The notes: generated by a model not told the origin, from the letters alone. Counted from the stretch's first letter, positions 34,633 to 43,493 are shown. The stretch: DNA of 64,000 nt from Fidelibacterota bacterium UBA7301 (GCA_002471845.1 DKQT01000014.1:1-64000); one strand, 5' to 3'. Made by a program: numbers and translations.

Positions 34633-35031
34633 ATGATAACCTATTATATAACACTCAGGTTTCTGCATTTTATGGGTATGGCGGCTTGGTTTGGGACTGC
34701 TTTAACGGTCTCAATTATATGGTCCAAAAAGCAAATTGATGAAAAAGAATTAATTCTGAATCTTATTACAAAAGTAGAAATTCCTGCTTCCTTTTTTATT
34801 CCATTAACAGGTGTATTGATGATGATTGACCAAACCCATTGGTTTCAGGTGGGATGGCTGCAAATAAAAATTCTGATCGGGTTGGCAGCTGTTGTCTTTA
34901 GTCACATATCCCGGGCAAAATTAATTCACGGTGATATGGACGATGAATATGTTAGCCGAAAATTCAGTTTATACCGCAATCTATGCCTTTTAAACTTATT
35001 TCTTGTTATTATAATTGTAGGATACAAATAA
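34633..35031 (+). CDS. Four-helix membrane protein, CopD/DUF2269-like
   Basis: A 132-residue protein with four predicted membrane helices. The first helix RFLHFMGMAAWFGTALTVSIIW carries a membrane His, as in small CopD/DUF2269 and haem-binding-like proteins. The second has IPLTGVLMMID and the third LQIKILIGLAAVVFSHISRA with another His. These His residues could bind haem or metal, but nothing proves it. It lies between plsC and a TlpA-like thioredoxin with short gaps, so a role in envelope redox or metal handling is possible. Confidence 0.65.
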   Translation: MITYYITLRFLHFMGMAAWFGTALTVSIIWSKKQIDEKELILNLITKVEIPASFFIPLTGVLMMIDQTHWFQVGWLQIKILIGLAAVVFSHISRAKLIHGDMDDEYVSRKFSLYRNLCLLNLFLVIIIVGYK

Positions 35032-35035
35032 CTTA

Positions 35036-35629
35036 TTGAGGTTTTGTTTTTTAGGATTGATCTTCTTGGTAGCTGAACAAAAACCACATGAATATTCATC
35101 AATTCAATGGGTTGATTTATCATTATTAAAAAAATCGGGGGTTGATCTTACAGTACTTAAAGGCTGGGATCGGAGTGATAATAAAGTTGAATTGTCTAAA
35201 GCTTACAACAAAGAATCGAAAGTTTTAATACTTTCCTTTTTTGCAGAATGGTGTCCTAATTGTCATTATGAAGCAACCAAATTAAGGCAGTTGTATTCCG
35301 ATTATAAATCATTTGGTCTAAGCTTGGTTCTGATCATGAATTATTCTAATAAGGAAAAGTCACTTGCATTCGTGAGAAAATATGGCTTGAACATGCCTCA
35401 GCTTTTCGGTGACCTAGATGAAAAAGATGAAGATAAAAGAAACAATACTAAATTTTTTCAATTCCGGAAAATCCTTGGGGATAGGCGGGAATGGGGGGCC
35501 CCTTTTTATATTATTATTGAAAAAGAAAAGTCTGAAAAATTTGGTATTGTAAAGGGTGAATTAATCGAGAAAGAAATAAAAACCTATATTACCAATGCGC
35601 TTTTGGCAGGTAGTTTAGTGGAGAAATAA
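35036..35629 (+). CDS. TlpA/ResA-like thioredoxin-fold protein
   Basis: A 197-residue exported-looking thioredoxin-family protein. A short hydrophobic start (MRFCFLGLIFLVA) may be a signal or anchor. LILSFFAEWCPNCHYEATKLRQL near 63-85 holds the redox CxxC as CPNC, and the cis-Pro loop is GAPFYIII near 160. The pattern is that of TlpA/ResA proteins that reduce cytochrome c or other periplasmic thiols. The start is TTG at 35036, four bases after the preceding stop; a later start would lose the signal-like segment. The haem lipoprotein lies 4 kb upstream, but no direct link is shown. Confidence 0.85.
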   Translation: MRFCFLGLIFLVAEQKPHEYSSIQWVDLSLLKKSGVDLTVLKGWDRSDNKVELSKAYNKESKVLILSFFAEWCPNCHYEATKLRQLYSDYKSFGLSLVLIMNYSNKEKSLAFVRKYGLNMPQLFGDLDEKDEDKRNNTKFFQFRKILGDRREWGAPFYIIIEKEKSEKFGIVKGELIEKEIKTYITNALLAGSLVEK

Positions 35630-35630
35630 T

Positions 35631-37082
35631 TTAAGTAATTCCAGATTTGGCCAAGGCAAATTTCCAACGCTTTATTTTCTCCCTCTTTAATTTTTGATTC
35701 ATCACGGGCTTATGGCTAACATCGGTTTCTAATTTTATGTTGGGCCATTTTCCTGATTGTAATTTTTTCAATAGTGTATGGACACCAAGTGCTGTGCGAT
35801 CTTTCATAATACTATGGTTAACAGTTATTCCGGTTAGATCAGATATAAACTGAAGTAAAGGGGGTCTTCCCCCACCGCCACTGACAATCACTTTTTCCGG
35901 TAAGGAATCCAAATGTGTTTGGGCTAAAGTCCAGATATCATTTACCAGAAATCCGATTGATTCCATACCTGCACGTATAATCTCATTGGGTAAATCTTCT
36001 CCATATCCTTCTGAAACCGGTTTAAGATGATCGGTCCAGTACGGGGCAGCAATCCCTTGAGATGCTGGGATAAAAACGCCTTCGGTTCGTGTGTGTTCAC
36101 ATCTTTTGTGCCACCGCATTTCCTTATGGGGAATTCCTAATTCTTCTTCCAGCTGATAGAAAAGCGAATTGCATGCATTGATTGTACCTTCAAGTAAATA
36201 ATGCCTTTCTGAACCATCTGAAAAAAGGACACTGCTGATTAATCCATCCACATGTGCGGTATCTTGTCCCGCATTGATCTGAATGGACCCTGAAGTACCA
36301 AAGTTCATAGCCACAGAACCGGGCGCATAGCCTCCTTGGCCAATCAAAGCCGCCTGCTGATCGCCAATGATAACGCGAAGTGGAAATTTTAGACCGTTAA
36401 TATCAAGCGATCCAAAATCATAGGTAGAAGGCACTAGTTTAGGAAGATAATCTGGTAAAGCACCGAATAAATCCAGTAGGGTCTGATCCCACTGGCAAGT
36501 ATTCAAATTCATCATGAGGAAGCGGGAAGCTATTGTCTCGTCAACTAGGCAGTTACCGGTTAAATGTTGGGTTAGAAAAGCACTAATGGTGCCAAATACT
36601 ACAGTGCCTTCTTTTACTTTTTTCTTTAATCGTTTAGAATGGTTTACCAGATGGGCAAATTTTGGTCCACCAAAATGGGCATTTAGGGGTGCACCAGTTT
36701 TTTTAAAAATGGTTTTCGAATGACGTTTTGTTTGATTTACAATATTGGTGGCACGGCTATCCTGCCAACTCAAGGCTGGTGTAAGGGGCTTTAATGTCTT
36801 TCGATCCCAGAATAAAAAGGTAGATCTTTGAAACGCAAACCCTGCAGCAGATATTTGTATATTTTTAGTGCGGGAAAAATTAACAGCCTGACCCATTAAT
36901 TTTTTACAAGTATGGGCTATGGACAAAGCATCTACTTCCACATGTTTGGGTTTTGGGTGTCTTAAAGAATGCTTTTCACGTGTTTTAAAAACAACATGAT
37001 CTAAGAAATTAAATAAAAATACTTTTGTGGAAGAAGTTCCCAGGTCAATCACCAAGGTAGCTTGCTTTTTTGCTGGGGGCAA
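35631..37082 (-). CDS. FGGY family carbohydrate kinase
   Basis: A 483-residue sugar or polyol kinase. LVIDLGTSSTKVFLFN near 10-25 is the phosphate-1 loop, SWQDSRA near 105 the family substrate loop, and GDQQAALIGQGGYAPGSVAMNFGTSG near 240-265 has the catalytic Asp (GDQQ) and phosphate-2 region. VIVSGGGGRPPLLQFISDLTG near 395 is the adenosine motif. GDQQAA is shared with glycerol and related kinases, but the exact sugar is unclear. It converges with the thioredoxin gene and follows a ferredoxin gene after one base. Confidence 0.88.
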   Translation of the reverse strand: MPPAKKQATLVIDLGTSSTKVFLFNFLDHVVFKTREKHSLRHPKPKHVEVDALSIAHTCKKLMGQAVNFSRTKNIQISAAGFAFQRSTFLFWDRKTLKPLTPALSWQDSRATNIVNQTKRHSKTIFKKTGAPLNAHFGGPKFAHLVNHSKRLKKKVKEGTVVFGTISAFLTQHLTGNCLVDETIASRFLMMNLNTCQWDQTLLDLFGALPDYLPKLVPSTYDFGSLDINGLKFPLRVIIGDQQAALIGQGGYAPGSVAMNFGTSGSIQINAGQDTAHVDGLISSVLFSDGSERHYLLEGTINACNSLFYQLEEELGIPHKEMRWHKRCEHTRTEGVFIPASQGIAAPYWTDHLKPVSEGYGEDLPNEIIRAGMESIGFLVNDIWTLAQTHLDSLPEKVIVSGGGGRPPLLQFISDLTGITVNHSIMKDRTALGVHTLLKKLQSGKWPNIKLETDVSHKPVMNQKLKREKIKRWKFALAKSGIT

Positions 37083-37083
37083 A

Positions 37084-37419
37084 TCAGCCGGTGACAGTTA
37101 CGTCGTAAATTTCTTCAAATTGTTCCGTTTTGATCATTCGGATAGCGTCCCAAGTCAGTTTGGTGCAAACCTTAGCGCAGATTTGGCAGCCTATACATTC
37201 ATTATGACGCACTTGGACTGGAGGAATGGGAATCCCGTATTTTTCAGATGGAACAGGTTCAATGCAGTCAACAGGACAAAAAGGCACACAAACTTGACAT
37301 CCAGTGCAATTATCTTCATCAACTACAGCTATCAGTTTTGGTTTCTTTTTCTTGTAATTAACTTTTTCTGCCGGGGCTGGGACTGTTTTGTAATGATCGT
37401 AGGTTGTGTTCTTAGCCAT
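37084..37419 (-). CDS. 2[4Fe-4S] ferredoxin-like protein
   Basis: A 111-residue protein with two ferredoxin motifs: CTGCQVCVPFCPVDC near 38-52 and CIGCQICAKVC near 75-85. Both have C-x2-C-x2-C-x3-C spacing (first with CP), so two [4Fe-4S] clusters are expected; the second lacks the usual Pro after the last Cys. A basic N-terminal 30 residues precede the fold. It resembles RnfB/electron-bifurcation ferredoxin modules. It is divergent from the second ferredoxin gene by 130 bases. Confidence 0.88.
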   Translation of the reverse strand: MAKNTTYDHYKTVPAPAEKVNYKKKKPKLIAVVDEDNCTGCQVCVPFCPVDCIEPVPSEKYGIPIPPVQVRHNECIGCQICAKVCTKLTWDAIRMIKTEQFEEIYDVTVTG

Positions 37420-37464
37420 AAAAATTTGTCACATTAAGAATATGAAAGTTAATGGGATTTGTTT

Positions 37465-37494
37465 TTGATCACCAAAAGCCTTTTTATCTAATAT
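37465..37494 (+). promoter_or_regulatory. Candidate promoter of the rightward ferredoxin gene
   Basis: TTGATC and TAATAT are 18 bases apart, each with four of six matches, in the 130-base gap between the two divergent ferredoxin genes. TAGGAG stands 8 bases before the ATG at 37550. Confidence 0.35.
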
Positions 37495-37549
37495 AAAAAG
37501 TGGTTTAATTTTAACAACACTTTGAAAACATATTTAATAGGAGAAAATA

Positions 37550-37843
37550 ATGACCTACATTATAGCTGAGCCATGTGTCGGTACTTGCGATACAGCTTGT
37601 GTGGAAGTTTGTCCAGTCGATTGTATTCATCCAACCAAGGATGAATGGGATGAAAAGGGATACGATGAAAGTAATTTAGATGATAAACTGCTATACATTG
37701 ATCCTGAAGAATGTATTGACTGTGGTGCATGCGAACCTGAATGTCCCGTGGAAGCCATTTTTGAGGAAAGTGAAGTTCCGGAAGAGTGGAATAAATACAT
37801 TAAAATTAATTACGACTACTTTGGACGTGAATATTCAGGGTAA
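37550..37843 (+). CDS. Ferredoxin, seven-iron-like or 2[4Fe-4S]
   Basis: A 97-residue ferredoxin with many acidic residues. The first cluster region reads CVGTCDTACVEVCPVDC and the second CIDCGACEPECPVEA near 60-74. The first motif has C-x3-C-x3-C-x3-CP spacing, like the 3Fe-4S/4Fe-4S FdxA type, though one Cys placement differs. A long acidic segment (GYDESNLDDKLLYIDPEE) joins the two. It is a single-gene unit closed by a terminator and probably a general low-potential electron carrier. Confidence 0.92.
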   Translation: MTYIIAEPCVGTCDTACVEVCPVDCIHPTKDEWDEKGYDESNLDDKLLYIDPEECIDCGACEPECPVEAIFEESEVPEEWNKYIKINYDYFGREYSG

Positions 37844-37865
37844 GAATTAATTAATAAACTTTAAT

Positions 37866-37898
37866 AAAACGGCTGTTGTTATCAATGGCCGTTTTTTT
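37866..37898 (+). terminator. Rho-independent terminator after ferredoxin
   Basis: AAACGGC and GCCGTTT form a stem around a loop of about 13 nt, followed by eight T. It ends only 8 bases before the mrp ATG at 37907, so mrp expression may depend on readthrough or a promoter inside this region. Confidence 0.8.
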
Positions 37899-37906
37899 TG
37901 TTCCCT

Positions 37907-39025
37907 ATGGATAAAAATCAAATACTTGAACTGCTAAAATCTATTAATCATCCCGGATTTAGCCGAGACATTGTTTCTTTTGGCATGGTAGAGAATATTT
38001 TGGTGGAAGGTGATAATGTTAATGTCATCCTAAAGATTACCACCCAACAGGAAGAAAAAAAGACTGCCGTCGTCAAGGAAGTGACGAAGGTGTTGGAGAA
38101 AACCGAAGCATTTAAAAATGTAAATGTATCAGTGAGTGCAGGAGCCGCCTCGACACAGCCCGGGACCGCCCCCCAAGCCCCCTCTCAACAACCCCCCTCA
38201 CCCCTGGATGGAATCAAACATGTGATTGCCGTAGCCAGTGGAAAGGGCGGTGTGGGAAAATCCACCGTTGCTGCCAACCTGGCCTTTTCACTTCAAAATG
38301 CCGGGTATTCCGTGGGTCTTTTGGATTTGGATATTTACGGCCCTTCCCTGCCCATCATTTTGGGGATTAACGAGCAGCCCGAACTGACTCAGGATCGGAA
38401 ACTGGTTCCTTTGGATCATAAAGGGATGAAGATAATGAGTTTTGGGTTTATCAGCGGTAACCAAACACCCGTGATTTGGCGCGGCCCCTTGGTGGCCCGC
38501 ATGACAGAGCAGTTTTTCCGCGATGTGGTTTGGGGAGAGTTGGATTATCTAGTTTTAGACCTACCACCCGGCACAGGAGACGTCCAATTGACTCTTACCC
38601 AAAAATTAAAAATTGACGGAGCTGTAATTGTCACCACACCCCAAGATATTGCCCTGGCGGATGTTCGGAAAGGTGCTGATATGTTCAAAAAAGTTCAGAC
38701 CCCCGTCTTAGGTGTCATCGAAAACATGGCCGGATTATTCCTTGAGGGAAAAGTGGAGAATGGTGGCAAAGTTTCCATTGAAGGGCAAAATGTGGATGTG
38801 GATGTAGAGGGGCGGTTTGCCATCCGGATAGATCTTTTCAAACGGGGTGGTGGTCAGTCAGAAAGTGAAAGGTTGAATGTACCCCTTCTGGGAGAAATTC
38901 CTTTGGCCCAGGAAATTATGGAAGCCACCGACGCAGGCGAACCCATTACCATCAAGAATCCTGAAGCTCATGTATCCAAAATATATAAATCCATTGTAGA
39001 GAAGGTTGTAAATGTCCTGAACTGA
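37907..39025 (+). CDS. Mrp/ApbC-type P-loop ATPase without cysteines
   Basis: A 372-residue Mrp/NBP35-family protein, usually an iron-sulfur carrier. Residues 1-75 are a MIP18/PaaD-like domain (ILELLKSINHPGFSRDIVSFGMV), joined by a Pro/Gln linker to the ATPase with deviant Walker A GKGGVGKST near 113, GPSLPIILG and LDLPPGTGDVQLT. After VIENMAG, where many homologues have the cluster-binding CxxC, there is a longer insert (EGKVENGGK...) and then GGGQSESERLNVPLLGEIP. The whole protein has no Cys, so it cannot bind a cluster with its own thiols. A TTG nine bases earlier is in frame; I prefer the ATG. Confidence 0.92.
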   Translation: MDKNQILELLKSINHPGFSRDIVSFGMVENILVEGDNVNVILKITTQQEEKKTAVVKEVTKVLEKTEAFKNVNVSVSAGAASTQPGTAPQAPSQQPPSPLDGIKHVIAVASGKGGVGKSTVAANLAFSLQNAGYSVGLLDLDIYGPSLPIILGINEQPELTQDRKLVPLDHKGMKIMSFGFISGNQTPVIWRGPLVARMTEQFFRDVVWGELDYLVLDLPPGTGDVQLTLTQKLKIDGAVIVTTPQDIALADVRKGADMFKKVQTPVLGVIENMAGLFLEGKVENGGKVSIEGQNVDVDVEGRFAIRIDLFKRGGGQSESERLNVPLLGEIPLAQEIMEATDAGEPITIKNPEAHVSKIYKSIVEKVVNVLN

Positions 39026-39816
39026 TGTTCAATTATTTCACTGAAATTATTGCGCTCATATTCTTGGGATTCGCCATTGTTTATCCCTGTTTTCTATGGA
39101 TAGTCCCCCGCAAAAAAATAGACGGCGGGTTTTATCGCTTTAACCTGGGGATGTGTTGCATCGTCGGAGCTTTGGGAGCGATTGCTTTTCATTTTCTCAA
39201 TCCGGATATCGTATCCGAAAGTTATGTCTGGCTTTGGTTTGGCGCTTTTATGCTTATTACGGCCCTCTATTGGAATTCTGAGGATACGAACAATATGATC
39301 ATTACAGCCATTTCCCTGTTGGGGATAGGCACCATGATCCGTGTGGGTTTTGTCCTCGCCCCAGAACTCTACCTTTATGGCGTTTGGGCTACGGTGCTCT
39401 TGGGGTCGGCGATTACGGCGGCTGTATTCTTTGCTATGATTCTGGGCCATTGGTATTTAAATGTCATTGCCCTTCCCATTCGTTTATTGAAGAATACAAC
39501 TTTGGTCCTGTGGGGCCTGTTATGCATTCACCTTACTTGGGATATATATTATCTCTCCACAGATACCTACGTGGATACATATGGGATCACTCGCAATATT
39601 TGGGCCTTTACGGCCCGGTTTGATGGATTTCTTCTGGGTGTAGCCTTTTTTATGGGGAACTTGGTCCCGATGATTTTGAATATTTTCATTTGGCGGACCT
39701 TGAAACTGCAGGCCACCCAAAGCGCCACGGGTCTGCTCTATGTTTCAGTTGTATCCATTTTGTTTGGTGATTTGCTCTTTAAATATTACCTCCTTCAGTT
39801 TGGATTCCTGGTGTGA
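39025..39816 (+). CDS. Unrecognised polytopic membrane protein
   Basis: A 263-residue protein with seven or eight predicted membrane helices. I do not recognise the family. Visible features are PRKKIDGGFYRFNLGMCCIVGALGAIAFHFLN near 28-58, GHWYLNVIALPIRLLKN near 140-156 with a membrane-edge His, LLCIHLTWDIYYLS near 165 with a second, and FLLGVAFFMGNLVPMILN near 199. Such His residues could bind haem or a metal, but spacing proves nothing. It overlaps the mrp stop by one base and the zinc-ribbon gene by four, so the three are probably co-translated. Confidence 0.6.
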   Translation: MFNYFTEIIALIFLGFAIVYPCFLWIVPRKKIDGGFYRFNLGMCCIVGALGAIAFHFLNPDIVSESYVWLWFGAFMLITALYWNSEDTNNMIITAISLLGIGTMIRVGFVLAPELYLYGVWATVLLGSAITAAVFFAMILGHWYLNVIALPIRLLKNTTLVLWGLLCIHLTWDIYYLSTDTYVDTYGITRNIWAFTARFDGFLLGVAFFMGNLVPMILNIFIWRTLKLQATQSATGLLYVSVVSILFGDLLFKYYLLQFGFLV

Positions 39817-40199
39817 TCCAAGTTGATTGCGAAGTCTGTAAAAAGACCCAATCCTTTTCCGAAGCGGCCCGTTGTGGCGAATGCAATAATCCTGAACTTT
39901 TTAATAATTTCTTAAATTTTTCTGAATGTCCCGTTTGTGGCTGTAAACACCTTTATCGTAAAAAAGATTTTAACCAGGCTGTGGGCTGTATAATCATATT
40001 AATTGGTGCTCTCCTTGTGCCATGGACCTATGGAATTAGTTTACTTGTTCTTGCATTGGCAGATTATTTGCTTTATCGTCGCGTTAAAGATTCTGTTGAA
40101 TGTTATAAATGTAAATCTGAATATATAAATGTAGTTGTCCAGGACAGTATAAAACCATTTGATCATCATACTGCGGAACTATATGAACCGATAAATTAG
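39813..40199 (+). CDS. Zinc-ribbon protein with membrane hairpin
   Basis: A 128-residue protein of unknown function starting at a GTG that overlaps the previous stop. It has four CxxC pairs: C6/C9 and C21/C24 in one short ribbon, C39/C42 (CPVCGC), and C97/C100 (CYKC). Between the last two lie about 38 residues that form a hydrophobic hairpin (GCIIILIGALLVPW...SLLVLALADYLL). A second zinc ribbon would thus be closed across two membrane segments, both knuckles on the same side. It is the last gene of the mrp-membrane-protein group. Confidence 0.65.
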   Translation: MIQVDCEVCKKTQSFSEAARCGECNNPELFNNFLNFSECPVCGCKHLYRKKDFNQAVGCIIILIGALLVPWTYGISLLVLALADYLLYRRVKDSVECYKCKSEYINVVVQDSIKPFDHHTAELYEPIN

Positions 40200-40286
40200 A
40201 ATATATTGATTATTCATTGATTGCGCCTGTCTGAAAGAGTAATTTCGCCCGCTGTTTTTCAAACGCATTTCTGTGAAATCCCAATT

Positions 40287-41039
40287 ATGTCTAAATCATT
40301 GAGAAAACAAATCCTTAAACAGGGAGATTTGCCAACGCATATTGCTATAATTATGGACGGGAACGGCCGTTGGGCAAAGGCACGCAGTCTGCCCCGGGTT
40401 GCGGGGCATAGAGAAGGGATAAACTCCGTTCGTGAAATTGTGCGAATATGTGGAGAAATCGGTATATCCTATCTCACCCTATATACTTTTTCAAGTGAGA
40501 ATTGGAATCGACCAAAGAGAGAAGTTTCTGCAATCATGAAATTGCTTCTAAGCACCATAAAAAAAGAGATTAAGAACCTTCATAAGAATAATGTTCGGCT
40601 TTCTACCATCGGCAATTTGGAAGATTTGCCGTCGGATTCTCGCCAGGGAATGCTCGATGGAATTGAAATGACCAAAAATAACTCGGGGCTTAATTTGAAT
40701 TTGGCTTTGAGTTATGGAAGCCGTCAGGAACTATTACGGGCTGTCCGACGTATTGCAGATAAAATTCAATCTGGTAAAATGACCCAAGATCAAATTTCAG
40801 AAGAAACAATATCCCGGGAATTATACACCGCAAGTGTCCCTGATCCGGATCTGTTGATCCGTACTGGTGGTGAAGCACGGATCAGCAATTTTTTGCTGTG
40901 GCAGTCCGCCTACACGGAATTTTATATGACAGATGCTTTTTGGCCGGATTTCAGAGAAAAAGAACTTTTGAATTCTATCTTGGATTATCAAAGCCGCCAG
41001 CGCAGGTTTGGTCAAACAGGCGAACAGGTTTCAGCATGA
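40287..41039 (+). CDS. uppS: Undecaprenyl diphosphate synthase
   Basis: A 250-residue cis-prenyltransferase making the lipid carrier for peptidoglycan and LPS. IAIIMDGNGRWAKARSLPRVAGHREG near 21-46 has the catalytic Asp, YLTLYTFSSENWNRPKREV near 73, and DPDLLIRTGGEARISNFLLWQSAYTEFYMTD near 192-222. The frame stays open 66 bases upstream to a TTG, but the ATG at 40287 gives the family length. It overlaps bamA (ATGA) and opens the envelope gene run; its precursors come from the MEP pathway (ispDEF and dxr are in this window). Confidence 0.96.
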   Translation: MSKSLRKQILKQGDLPTHIAIIMDGNGRWAKARSLPRVAGHREGINSVREIVRICGEIGISYLTLYTFSSENWNRPKREVSAIMKLLLSTIKKEIKNLHKNNVRLSTIGNLEDLPSDSRQGMLDGIEMTKNNSGLNLNLALSYGSRQELLRAVRRIADKIQSGKMTQDQISEETISRELYTASVPDPDLLIRTGGEARISNFLLWQSAYTEFYMTDAFWPDFREKELLNSILDYQSRQRRFGQTGEQVSA

Positions 41040-43471
41040 AAAGATTTATTCTGCTGTTTTTATCTGTTTTTGTTGTTGCCCAGGCGCCACCCTCATTTAT
41101 ATTAAAAGAGGTTAGCGTTGAAGGGAATAAAGCCACCAGTGAAAATATGGTACTTTATACTGCCGGTCTTCAAAATGGCCAGGAAGTATCCACAGAAGAT
41201 TTTCGCCGCGCTGTTAAGCGCCTATGGGATTTAGGTGTTTTCAGTAATATCCAAATTCATTTTGATGGTGAAACATCTGAAGGAATTCTTATCACTATTG
41301 AGGTGGAAGAATCGCCTGTATTGGGTCAAGTAGTTTTTAAGGGCAATAAAAAGATTAAAGAAAGGAAATTTAAGGATGAGATTTCTTTTCATCGGGGAAT
41401 GCGTATCAAGCCCAACTTTATAAAAAAGACGATTAATAAAATGAAAGCTCTCTACATGGAAGACGGATACTTTCTGGCAGAGATTTTAGCGGAAATAAAA
41501 CCATCAGCAACTAGTGGCGAAGAAGAAAAACAGGATATTATATTTAACATTAAAGAAGGGAAAAAGGTAAAAATAAAAGATATCGTGATAGCAGGGAACA
41601 CTCACAATTTTGGATGGGTAGCCACAAAATCATGGATTCCAATGCCGAGATTTTTGCGCAAAAAACTTTCCCTAATTAAATTAAGATGGCAGCTTAAAGA
41701 AACGAAAATTAGAACATGGTGGCGGATATGGGCATCGGCCTATAATAAGAAAAAATATCTTGAGGATTTAGACGCACTTGTTAAATTTTATCAAGATGAA
41801 GGCTACCGTGATTTCGAAGTTTTGTCTGATTCTGTTTATTATGAACCCAAGAAAAAAGGGCTGGTTGTTCGTATTAACGTAGACGAAGGAAATAGATATA
41901 TATTCCGCAATTTTACTTGGGAAGGAAATTCTCTTTATGACACGGAAATCCTTGATGAAACACTGAACATTAAGGAAGGAGACTATTTCAGTAAGTCCAA
42001 GTTTGAGGAATCGTTATATCAAAATGTTCAGAGCTTGTATATGGATCGCGGTTACCTATATAATAGAATTGAACCTTTCTTTACACCAGCCGGTGAAGAT
42101 TCCATCGATGTCCATTTTTCTGTTACAGAAAATAATCAAGTTTATATCCGAAATATCAATATATATGGGAATGATAAAACGCGGGAAAATGTTATTCGCA
42201 GGGAATTGGATGTTTTCCCCGGTGATTTATTCCGCCGCACACTATTGCAGCGCAGTATGCGAAAACTTCATGTCCTGAATTATTTTGACCCTACATCTCT
42301 AAATCCCAATGTTGTCCCGGTTGATGAAGATGAAATCGATCTTGATATTACTTTAGAAGAGAAATCATCAGATAAACTCAGTATGAATGTTGGTTTTACA
42401 GGTGTCTATGGTATGACGGGAGGCGGAAACCTCGAGTTTAACAATTTTATGGGTAAAGGGCAGGCACTTTCCCTCGGGTTTGATGTAGGGACCCAAGTCT
42501 CTATTTATAATCGATATGGTAGCCCGGGGAAATATGAAAGTTTTCATCTACGTTTCATGGATCCAATGTATAGGGATACGCCTAATCGTATCGGGTTTTC
42601 CCTCGTTTACCGATTCAGGGGACAAGGCAATTCATATTATTTTTATCCATTTGATCAGCGTACCAGGGGGGGATCAATCCAATGGGGTCGGCGTTTGAAA
42701 TGGCCGGATGATTATTTCAGAGCCTATTGGGAATTGTCAGTTTCTAGATCGGAATATATGGGCGAGGAAGAAGTTTTGAATGAATATTTTGGGGATTTCC
42801 GCAAATCAACCGGAATTAATTTGAAGCAATATATCAGCCGTGACAGTCGTGACAGGGCAGAATTTCCGACCCAAGGATCCAGTGCAACACTTGAATCTAC
42901 ATTTTCTGGGGGGCCATTAGGCGGTGATGAGAACTATCATAAACATGTTTTGACTTTAGACTGGTATACACCTACATTCTGGAAATTTGTATTGACTAGT
43001 TCATTAAAAATGGGAACCATTCGGATGTTAAAAACGAGTGGCAGTAGATTTACTTACATAAACCCTTATGAAAAATTTATTATGGGTGGTAACGGTATCC
43101 CTTACGGAACGATGTTGAGAGGGTATCCAGATAATTCAATCGGACCCACAACTGCACAGGGACGCGGCATGGGTGGTAACACAATATTTAAGTATTCGAC
43201 TGAATTTAGAGTACCTTTTTCTGAAAGTCCGGTTGTTTACGGTATGCTCTTTGCTGAAGCAGGCAGTGTTTGGAATGATACTCGGCTCATGCAATCATTG
43301 GGGTTCCTAAGGAGGAATCCACTCGAACTTAAACGATCCGCTGGAATTGGTATCAGGTTTTTTATGCCCATGATTGGAATGTTAGGTTTTGACATGGGAT
43401 ATGGCTTCGACGATATTACCGGCGATGGAAATCCCCAGGGATGGGAATACACAATCATCTTTGGCAGGTGA
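41036..43471 (+). CDS. bamA: Outer membrane assembly factor BamA
   Basis: An 811-residue BamA with signal peptide (to about residue 16), about five POTRA domains to residue 435 and a C-terminal 16-strand barrel. POTRA starts are seen at VSVEGNKATSENMV, VVFKGNKKIKERKF and NINIYGNDKTRENVI. Between POTRA units near 195-235 lies a basic, Trp-rich insert (SLIKLRWQLKETKIRTWWRIW), as in several FCB-group BamA proteins. The barrel lid-lock motif VRGF is LRGYP near 700. The final residues are IIFGR, not a terminal aromatic. It overlaps uppS by four bases. Confidence 0.95.
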   Translation: MKRFILLFLSVFVVAQAPPSFILKEVSVEGNKATSENMVLYTAGLQNGQEVSTEDFRRAVKRLWDLGVFSNIQIHFDGETSEGILITIEVEESPVLGQVVFKGNKKIKERKFKDEISFHRGMRIKPNFIKKTINKMKALYMEDGYFLAEILAEIKPSATSGEEEKQDIIFNIKEGKKVKIKDIVIAGNTHNFGWVATKSWIPMPRFLRKKLSLIKLRWQLKETKIRTWWRIWASAYNKKKYLEDLDALVKFYQDEGYRDFEVLSDSVYYEPKKKGLVVRINVDEGNRYIFRNFTWEGNSLYDTEILDETLNIKEGDYFSKSKFEESLYQNVQSLYMDRGYLYNRIEPFFTPAGEDSIDVHFSVTENNQVYIRNINIYGNDKTRENVIRRELDVFPGDLFRRTLLQRSMRKLHVLNYFDPTSLNPNVVPVDEDEIDLDITLEEKSSDKLSMNVGFTGVYGMTGGGNLEFNNFMGKGQALSLGFDVGTQVSIYNRYGSPGKYESFHLRFMDPMYRDTPNRIGFSLVYRFRGQGNSYYFYPFDQRTRGGSIQWGRRLKWPDDYFRAYWELSVSRSEYMGEEEVLNEYFGDFRKSTGINLKQYISRDSRDRAEFPTQGSSATLESTFSGGPLGGDENYHKHVLTLDWYTPTFWKFVLTSSLKMGTIRMLKTSGSRFTYINPYEKFIMGGNGIPYGTMLRGYPDNSIGPTTAQGRGMGGNTIFKYSTEFRVPFSESPVVYGMLFAEAGSVWNDTRLMQSLGFLRRNPLELKRSAGIGIRFFMPMIGMLGFDMGYGFDDITGDGNPQGWEYTIIFGR

Positions 43472-43493
43472 TAATTAAATCAAGGAGGTTAAA

